This document shows, piece after piece, positions 1 through 5,651 of a DNA stretch of 13,565 bases. Source of the stretch: Pinguiococcus pyrenoidosus (lineage: Eukaryota; Sar; Pinguiophyceae; Pinguiochrysidales; Pinguiochrysidaceae); assembly GCA_019677205.1 (NCBI GenBank), contig JAAMXY010000361.1:1-13565 (forward strand), read 5' to 3'. Numbering within the stretch: the stretch's first letter is position 1; the number at the start of each line of letters is the position of its first letter. Under the pieces are notes generated by a model, which was not told the origin of the DNA, searched no databases, and saw only the letters and a list, made by a program, of their open reading frames with translations. A program made the translations under genes and the position numbers.

Positions 1-782
1 ACTTCGCCTGAACAAAGGGGACGCAGCACCCGGAAAGTACCAGACCCGAGAGCTCGTGACTGTGACGGAAGTCACGGAGAATCGACCTTTGCTATGCTGC
101 TCTTCGCGGGTGTCTCTTCTGTCCCCTTTCTTTCTTCTTCCTTACTCCGAGTGCTTGCGACTCCATCGTGTACAGCGCCTCTCCCGCATTTGCCGAAAGC
201 CAAAGCACTTGCCGAAAGCCAGAGACTTACGTCCTTCGCATTGCTTTTAGGCTCTGCAGCTTGTCCACAAAACTAGGTGGAGGGGCTGCCGCTGCATGAA
301 GCTGGCGCTGCAAGAAGCTGGGTGAAGAAGAACTTGGAGGTGGCGGATCTTGGGCTCGTTCAGTCCAAAGCAAGGAAGGGAAGCTGGAGATATGGACAAG
401 CGAGTCGCGCTGCCGGGCGAAGAAGAACCTCCATCGCAGCGGATATGAATGCCTGGTCAACTCCCATCGTAACATTGATTTCGCTCTCTTCTCCTCTCTC
501 TCTTTGCTCCTTCTGCTCATCCCGAAGGGGACCGTCGTCATGCTCGATTCCGAAGCAGCATTCATTTGCGGGCGCTCCAGTTGCAGCCACAGCTCGGCCA
601 ATCTAGAACTGCTTGCGGTGGGCTAGAGTGGCTACGCCGTTGCCAAGAAGCCAGCCATCGTCGAGCGCCACAAGTCCTCCAGGCAGGCATGCATCGGGCA
701 TCCGGCACCTGTAGATGGGCTGCTGGGGCCTCGCTCAGTCTATAGTTTCTGTAGACGTAATGTGCGCACCGACAGCTGCGAC
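1..782. other. Left-edge region with no recognised gene
   Basis: This stretch lies downstream of the minus-strand transporter gene and runs to the window edge. Open frames here are short (at most about 125 codons), overlap each other on both strands, are low in complexity (Ser/Leu- or Arg-rich) and resemble no family I know. A 13-bp direct repeat (TTGCCGAAAGCCA) occurs at 190-202 and 209-221. The left part may hold untranslated sequence of a gene outside the window, but nothing visible proves it. Confidence 0.6.
190..221. repeat. 13-bp direct repeat, 19-bp period
   Basis: TTGCCGAAAGCCA occurs at 190-202 and again, exactly, at 209-221. The spacer is 6 bp. It is short, lies outside any recognised gene and has no evident function. 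Confidence 0.7.
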
Positions 783-2764
783 CTACGCTTCGTCGATGCT
801 AGGCACACTGAAGATGCTCTCATGGCGCTCCACGCGAAGCGCGTTCGAGGCGCCCAGAAGATCTCGCATGCGATGCGCTCCGCTGCTCCGTTGCGTGGGG
901 GACAGCTCGGACTTTGGCATGGTCTCGTACCTGGGGCCTCGCCGCCACAGGGGGCCCCGGGGTCTGCGCCCGCCGCCGTAGAATCGGCGCCTCCAAATAT
1001 CCTTCAGAAGGGATGCATAGGCGCCGAATCGCTTGACGACCCGTCTCCGGCGACCGACCACGTCGACGCGGATCTTGGTGGGCTCCTTGTCCTTCGTCTC
1101 TACGAAGAAGAGCGCGATGATGAGGAAGGCAGTGGCGCAGAACGCGAGGTGCACGCTGAAGGCCAGCGTGTATCCCCCGAACTCGACGCAGAGGGGGAAA
1201 GACGCGGTGGCAAGGGCAATCACGGTGTTGCCCAGGACGTCCATGCTCCCGATGACGCGAGCGCGGATCGCGGGCGGGAACATCTCGACGGCCGCGAAGC
1301 CAATCGGGCCGTACGAGAGCTGGTAGGCCACCGTGTACAGCACCGCGCCGATCGTGGCGAAGGACAATTGCCAGTCCGATGGCCGCTGATCGTCCGTGCT
1401 CTCTTCGTCTACACTCCAACCCGCCATCCCCACGATCATGCAGGACGCAGCGAAGATCATGATGGCCGTGCCCGTAAGCAGCAGCGGTCGACGGCCATAC
1501 TTCTCGATGTACGTTATGGCGGCGACCGTAGAGAGGACCTTCACCAAGCCCAGGCAGGAGGTGGCGATGGCTGCGTCTTTCTGCGAGAGCTTCATGTCTC
1601 GGAACATCTCCGGCGCGAAGATCCGCACATTGAGCCCCCCCGTGAGGAAGCCGAAGAGGACCACCGCTACGTAGATCCCGAGGGGATCCTTCCAGTCCAC
1701 AAAGCGCACGTGGGCACTGGGAGGGTCTGGCTCGGGTTGCACTTCGATGTCCATGGAAGCGAAGTGACCAGCCGAGTCCTCCAGCGGATCCGGCGTGCGC
1801 GGACTTCTTTGCTCCACCACCGTCTCGCTGTCACTGGACGTGTCGCCTTCCGAGCTCTCCTCTTCGAGCGCGAAGCCACTGTCGCACGTGCGGAAGATCC
1901 TCCGCATCGCCTCCGAGGGCTTTGCCCTCGGATCTGCATGCTTCGGTGCGACGTTGGGATTCAGCGCGCCCGGGTCTGCTGGCTGTGGAACCTTCTCCTC
2001 GCCGGTGGATTTTTCCACCTCGTCCAGCAGATTCCTCAGCTCCCTCTCCACGTCCTCCTCGACGCCAGAGAGTGCCTTCTGGAGCGCTCGGCGGGCCGCG
2101 GAGATGTCCCCGCGGCTCACCAGCCACGCCGGACTCTCGGGGAAGGTGATCATCAGCAGCAGCTGCGCAACGGCAAAGGCCGCTGCAACGCCGAACATGA
2201 TTCTCCAGTAGCCCTGGCCGTCCGTGAGGACGCCAACCAGGTACGCAGTGAACGAAACGAACACTCCGATCGTCAAGAAGAGCTCATACACCACAATGAG
2301 GGCGCCGCGTTGCTGTCGCGGCGCCACCTCGGACACCCAGGGCACGCAGCAGCTGACGTTCATGGCCACGCCCACGCCAACAAGAAGCCTGCCGAGCAGC
2401 AGCATCTCTAGCGAGCCGCTGAACGCCTGTACGAAGGCTGCCACAACGAAGATGAGGTTGGAGAGCGCCATGCAGGCCTTCCGCCCGAAGGTATCGGCGA
2501 GAAATCCGCCCAGAGGCGCCCCAGGCAGGTGGCCAAGCGGCGACATGGCCGCCACCAGTCCCCTGCTCCATGGCGACAGCGCAAAGGTGCTGTCCAGCGA
2601 CGGCAGAGCGCCGCTGATGACCCCGAGATCGTAGCTACGGGCCGGGTCGAGAGGGTTAGCAAGGCATCCGACAGCTGGAGAGCGCCCATGGGCCTGCGCA
2701 CGCACCCCACAGTCAGGCCCCCCAGGCCTGCGACGATGGCGGCCTTGGTGCCGAAGGACAGCAT
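783..2764 (-). CDS. MFS sugar-porter-type transporter (two exons)
   Basis: This is a major facilitator of the sugar porter family, probably moving a sugar or polyol across a membrane; the substrate cannot be read. Exon 1 is 2764-2706 and exon 2 is 2634-783, joined by a 71-bp GTGCGT...GTAG intron. Splicing restores TM1, giving GGLTVG-YDLGVISGALP. The product is about 636 aa with about 12 hydrophobic segments. Family motifs are DTFGRK (~67-72), PESPAWL (~185-191), GRRPLLL (~400-406), a GPIGF..EMFPPAIRAR segment after TM10 and FFVETKDKEP (~529) at the end of TM12. Unusual features are a ~125-residue hydrophilic loop between TM6 and TM7 (~210-334, Ser/Glu/Asp/Pro-rich) and a ~95-residue Arg-rich C-terminal tail. 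The first in-frame ATG is at 2764. The frame stays open upstream without another ATG, and a pyrimidine-rich acceptor (CTTTCTCCTCAG, ending near 2805) precedes it, so an extra 5' exon is possible. The long plus-strand frame opposite is a shadow. Confidence 0.85.
2635..2705 (-). other. Intron 1 of the MFS transporter gene
   Basis: The 71-bp intron starts GTGCGT and ends CCCGTAG. It interrupts a glycine codon (GG|C) within TM1. Without splicing, neither frame contains a complete first transmembrane segment, which supports removal. Confidence 0.8.
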
Positions 2765-3034
2765 CTCAACCACTGCGTAGAGAGCGGCGTAATCTCCTAC
2801 GCATCTGAGGAGAAAGCGAACGTCGTCGAACGGAAAGCTGGATGTACTACAGCCAAATAGAAGCGGTCAAAGTAGCTGCGACAGAGCACGATACTCTGCT
2901 ATGGCATCCGAAGGATAGAATGATCTGTCCACAAACATGAATGCCGGGCCTAGCACGCTGTATATCGGCCTCTTGGTAACGTTACAACCAAGATCGAAAA
3001 GAGCAAACACACAAGTACGATCCTCGACGATGAG

Positions 3035-3077
3035 ATCATTTTCGATCCTGAAAACCATTGAATCATTTTCGATCCTG
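3035..3077. repeat. 16-bp direct repeat
   Basis: ATCATTTTCGATCCTG occurs at 3035-3050 and again, exactly, at 3062-3077, a 27-bp period. It lies in the shared upstream region of the MFS and PDE6D genes. It could be a paired regulatory site or a chance duplication. Confidence 0.75.
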
Positions 3078-3118
3078 CCTTAAAAAAGACTCGGTACTCG
3101 GCGCTCTGCACACGCACA

Positions 3119-3177
3119 GCCCGAAAACCGAAACCCGAAATGCGAGGACCGAAATCTCCCGAAAACCCGAAGCCCGA
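3119..3177. repeat. Degenerate CCCGAAA-type tract
   Basis: Within about 60 bp the word CCGAA recurs roughly eight times, in variants such as CCCGAAAA, CCGAAA, CCCGAAA and CCCGAAG. The opposite strand reads as imperfect TTTCGGG units. The spacing is irregular, so it is a decayed low-complexity tract and not a clean microsatellite. It lies about 190-250 bp upstream of the PDE6D start. Confidence 0.65.
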
Positions 3178-3189
3178 AGGAAAACCTCC

Positions 3190-3224
3190 GATCTGATGGC
3201 GGATTTGAATCGAATCCGCAGATC
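3190..3224. repeat. Bulged inverted repeat upstream of PDE6D
   Basis: GATCTG (3190-3195) plus CGGATT (3200-3205) pair with AATCCGCAGATC (3213-3224), giving a 12-bp stem interrupted only by a 4-nt bulge (ATGG) on the left arm. The loop is 7 nt. It lies about 145 bp before the PDE6D start codon, possibly in its 5' leader. Confidence 0.6.
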
Positions 3225-3367
3225 CTTTGGCACGAGTCCGAAGCTTGTGCGGCGTGGCAGCTCTCTGTGCTCGTGGCGTTTCCCCGCGGCATGGCAGATG
3301 CAGTTGCGGACAGCATCGTCGGGCCTCTTGATCCTTCAGCAGCTCGGGCTTGTGCACCTGAAGTTTA

Positions 3368-4127
3368 ATGGATGCAGCGGACAACGGCGACCGCGAGCAG
3401 AAGGCGGAGGACTTGGTTGAGGAGGAATGGCAGGAGGGCAAGCGACGAGAGGAGCAGGCCGAGATCATCGTGTCAGATGATCCGCAAGCTCTCGGCATTG
3501 GTAAGGCCAGCGCCCCGGCGGCCGCTCTGCGGAGTTAACCCGATGAGGATGAAATTCTTGCTGACGACGGCTTCTCTCCTTGGCAGTCGAGGGCTTCCGC
3601 ATAGACTCGTTGAGCATGCGAGACGGTGACACCGGAGAGCTCTTCTGGCAAGAGGACGAATGGTACGTGGTGGTGGTGGTGGTGGGGGTGGTGGGATGGT
3701 GGTGGTGGGAATTCTGTGATGGATCTGTGAGGGACCAGCAAGGCAAGCGTGTTTTTCAGCCGGCTCATCCATCGTGTTGCGCAGGGCGGACGACCTGTTT
3801 GACGACGAGCTGGAGGCGCATCTGCCAGTGGAGATTCTGGAGCGCGACTCCGTGTCCCGAGAGATTGTGTTCACGTCGCGCTCCGAGATCAAGGCGCTCC
3901 GCCTGTCGCAAAAGCTCATCCTGAACGGCGTTGCCATCGAGCAGTGGCACTTCCACTTCGGCTTCGTGATCCCGGGCTCCACCAACAGCTGGACGCAGAC
4001 CATCGCCGGCGCGGATCACCGCATAGAGGCCAGCGTGCTCAGTGGAAACCTGCTCATTGAGACGTCCTTCTACGACGGCAACCTCTTCCTGTGCAAGTGT
4101 GTGGTTCGCATCTTCTACGATCTGTAG
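3368..4127 (+). CDS. PDE6D/PrBP-delta-like prenyl-binding protein (three exons)
   Basis: This is a homologue of the delta subunit of rod cGMP phosphodiesterase (PrBP/delta, GDI-like solubilising factor). That family extracts prenylated small GTPases and other lipidated proteins from membranes and releases them on ARL2/ARL3-GTP, notably for delivery to cilia. Exons are 3368-3500, 3587-3662 and 3785-4127. Introns are 86 bp (GTAAGG...GGCAG) and 122 bp (GTACGT...GCGCAG). Splicing gives 183 aa and stop TAG. Visible family features are a MRDGDTGELFWQ strand (exon 2), the VPxxIL-like segment LPVEIL (83-88), VSREIVFTS (93-101), the hallmark FGFVIPGSTNSW (128-139), and the end SVLSGNLLIET..F plus VRIFYDL. 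An acidic, charged N-terminal extension of about 45 residues precedes the core; the usual family length is near 150 aa. The start is the first ATG of the open frame. The next gene lies about 600 bp downstream on the same strand. Confidence 0.9.
3667..3710 (+). repeat. (TGG)n/GT-rich tract in PDE6D intron 2
   Basis: Immediately after the GTACGT donor the intron holds a run of TGG/GGT units mixed with G runs, about 44 bp long, with no C. It could form G-rich structure in the pre-mRNA close to the donor site. Its length is likely to vary between strains. Confidence 0.75.
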
Positions 4128-4729
4128 GAAGACGACCACCCAAAGCCCTTGTCAAGCTTTGGTCTGCGAGCAGCGAGGAGGAGCGACCCGGCTCCGCATT
4201 CAGCGTCGGCAGCTGCACCACATCGGCGGGGTGGCGCCAGGGGTCTGGCGAGCCAATGGCCAGGGTCCAGTCCGTTTGCATCCGTGTGTTCATGGAGGAG
4301 ACTTTGGCCTAAAACGGAAGCGCACCTTGGATAAATCTCCGTCCCTTCCTCCGCCGTAGAAGGCTGCTGCAATCCTTGCTCGTCTGTTTTCACCACAGCT
4401 TCTCTGACGAAGTCCGATACCCACCGTAGCCGCAGGGAAGATGCAGAGAGGCCAGAGACGCCGGAGGCGCCCCGGCGGCGCCGAAGCTTCCAGCTGAGAA
4501 CAGGAATGGTCAGCTGACGACTTGCTTCTTGGCTCGGGAGCCGGCGATCAGCTGACGGGATTCTTGAAGTGAAGCCGATGGATACGGATACGACGTTCTC
4601 TCACGTTTCGGCTTTGCTCGGATACGGCTTGCACCGCTGTAGCAGAGCGGTTTCAAGTGCCCGAAACAATCGTCAGCACTTCGCCGTTGCTTTGTTTTGC
4701 CGTCGTGCGGAGTTTGTCTGCTGTGCACC
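4128..4729. promoter_or_regulatory. Intergenic region: PDE6D 3' end and LHC promoter
   Basis: These 602 bp separate the PDE6D stop from the LHC start. No convincing coding frame is present; the overlapping 60-105-codon frames are low quality. The last ~240 bp before the LHC start are enriched in repeated words: CAGCTGA at 4491, 4511 and 4549 (two extended to TCAGCTGACG at 4510-4519 and 4548-4557), GGATACG three times between about 4578 and 4627, and ACGTT elements near 4590-4607. These are candidate cis-elements for a light-regulated gene; that role is inference. No clear TATA box is seen at a usual distance. Confidence 0.5.
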
Positions 4730-5359
4730 ATGAAGTTCATCACGTTGCTGTCGTCTGTGAGCCTGTGTGCCGCCTTTGCGCCGCCGGCGGCGCGCACGCC
4801 CAGCAAGGTAGCGCGCTTCGCGGCCGTGGACAACATGATCGGGGCGTCCGAGGAGCTGGGAGGAGCGGTGTGGGACCCTCTGGGCCTCGCGTCGGTCAGC
4901 GAGCAGAGCCCGGAGCTGCAGACGCTCCCCCACGTGAAGTGGCTGCGGGAGTCGGAGCTTAAGCACGGCCGCATCTGCATGCTTGCGTTCGTGGGCATCA
5001 TCGTCACCCAGGCCGGCGTGTCCATCCCGAGCTACCCGACCAATGTGGCGTGGACGGATGCGCTGGGAGCTGCCATCAAGAACAACCCCGCTGGCATGGC
5101 GCAGATCTTCATCCTGCTGACCATCCTCGAGGGCTACTTCTATCCGGGAGAGATGTGGACCGGCGGCGGAGACCGCGAGGCGGGCGACTTCGGCTTTGAC
5201 TACTTGAATCTCATGAAGAAGCAGACCCCGGAGAGCTTGAACAAGCTCAAGCTCCAGGAGCTCAAGAACGGCCGCGCCGCCATGATTGCCGTGGCGGGCT
5301 TCGCGTCCGAGGCCCTCATCGACCAGAGCGTGCCGCCGTTCCACACCCTCGGATTCTAA
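4730..5359 (+). CDS. Chlorophyll a/c-type light-harvesting (FCP-like) protein
   Basis: This is a thylakoid antenna protein of the LHC superfamily that binds chlorophyll and carotenoid and feeds a photosystem. The 209-aa, single-exon product ends at TAA. Residues 1-15 form a short hydrophobic signal peptide ending in CAA|FAPP, the ASAFAP-like junction of secondary red plastids with Phe at the transit-peptide start; a transit region follows (to ~35). Helix 1 carries ESELKHGRICMLAFVG (74-89, Glu76 and Arg81 of the generic ExxxxR ligand and ion pair). Helix 2 lies at ~117-138. Helix 3 carries QELKNGRAAMIAVAGF (176-191, Glu177/Arg182). The DPLGLA motif (49-54) before helix 1 is typical. An in-frame ATG at 4697 would put 11 residues before the signal peptide, so 4730 is preferred. 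Exact subclass (Lhcf, Lhcr or other) cannot be fixed by eye. Confidence 0.93.
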   Translation: MKFITLLSSVSLCAAFAPPAARTPSKVARFAAVDNMIGASEELGGAVWDPLGLASVSEQSPELQTLPHVKWLRESELKHGRICMLAFVGIIVTQAGVSIPSYPTNVAWTDALGAAIKNNPAGMAQIFILLTILEGYFYPGEMWTGGGDREAGDFGFDYLNLMKKQTPESLNKLKLQELKNGRAAMIAVAGFASEALIDQSVPPFHTLGF

Positions 5360-5365
5360 GTGGGA

Positions 5366-5422
5366 AGCATTGGCCGCTCAGCTCAGCGGACGAGCCGGGG
5401 GAACGTAGCCCAAGCCAATGCT
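5366..5422 (+). terminator. Inverted repeat in the LHC 3' region
   Basis: AGCATTGGC (5366-5374) pairs with GCCAATGCT (5414-5422), a 9-bp perfect stem starting 6 bp after the LHC stop codon. The 39-nt interior contains a further CCGCT/AGCGG pairing (5374-5378 with 5385-5389). It may be a 3'-UTR stability or 3'-processing structure; the terminator label is tentative because eukaryotic ends are not set by such hairpins in general. Confidence 0.4.
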
Positions 5423-5448
5423 CGGTACTTTGAAGGAGCGACGTTCGT

Positions 5449-5491
5449 GGGGAGGAGGAGGACGAGGAGGAGGAGGAGGAGGACGAGGCGG
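5449..5491 (+). repeat. GGA-rich polypurine tract
   Basis: Forty-three bases made almost only of GGA/GGAC units (single C interruptions) lie in the convergent spacer. The tract reads as polypyrimidine on the MCM3 strand. It is a microsatellite-like stretch that can form triplex or R-loop structures in principle. Confidence 0.8.
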
Positions 5492-5546
5492 ACCCTTTGC
5501 TGGTTGCGGCGGTTCCACTAGGAAGGAAATTTATCTGCAGGCTTCG

Positions 5547-5574
5547 CTTTCCAGGCCACGCTTTCCAGGCCACT
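5547..5574. repeat. 14-bp perfect tandem duplication
   Basis: GCTTTCCAGGCCAC occurs twice back to back (5547-5560 and 5561-5574) about 75 bp beyond the MCM3 stop. It looks like a recent slippage or duplication event with no evident function. Confidence 0.8.
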
Positions 5575-5651
5575 TGCGCTGCTGCACTATCTACGTTGGA
5601 CGAAACATTCAGGAGTGCCGATCTACCCAGAGGACACGACAGCGGGACACG

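Larger units (their letters stand above)
2765..3367. other. Divergent intergenic region (MFS / PDE6D)
   Basis: About 600 bp separate the divergent MFS and PDE6D start codons, so both promoters should lie here. It contains a 16-bp direct repeat, a run of degenerate CCCGAAA units and a bulged inverted repeat, annotated separately. The small open frames (such as 63 codons on the minus strand at 2867-3058) do not resemble known proteins. Part of the left end may be a 5' exon or leader of the transporter gene. Confidence 0.6.
5360..5651. other. Convergent spacer between LHC and MCM3
   Basis: The two genes run toward each other, so this 292-bp interval must contain both 3' ends. It holds an inverted repeat just after the LHC stop, a GGA-rich polypurine tract and a 14-bp tandem duplication, annotated separately. 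No open frame with family resemblance is seen. Confidence 0.65.

Noticed and set aside
227-606. Overlapping short frames on both strands in the first 700 bp
   Set aside because: They are mutually overlapping, low in complexity, without motifs and without credible splice partners in the window.
762-2411. 549-codon plus-strand open frame opposite the MFS gene
   Set aside because: It has no domain resemblance and is His/Arg/Asp-rich as expected from the complement of GC-rich codons. The minus strand carries clear sugar-porter motifs and transmembrane segments.
4673-5344. 223-codon minus-strand frame opposite the LHC gene
   Set aside because: It is the complement of strongly conserved LHC helices, has no recognisable motif and is Arg/His-rich.
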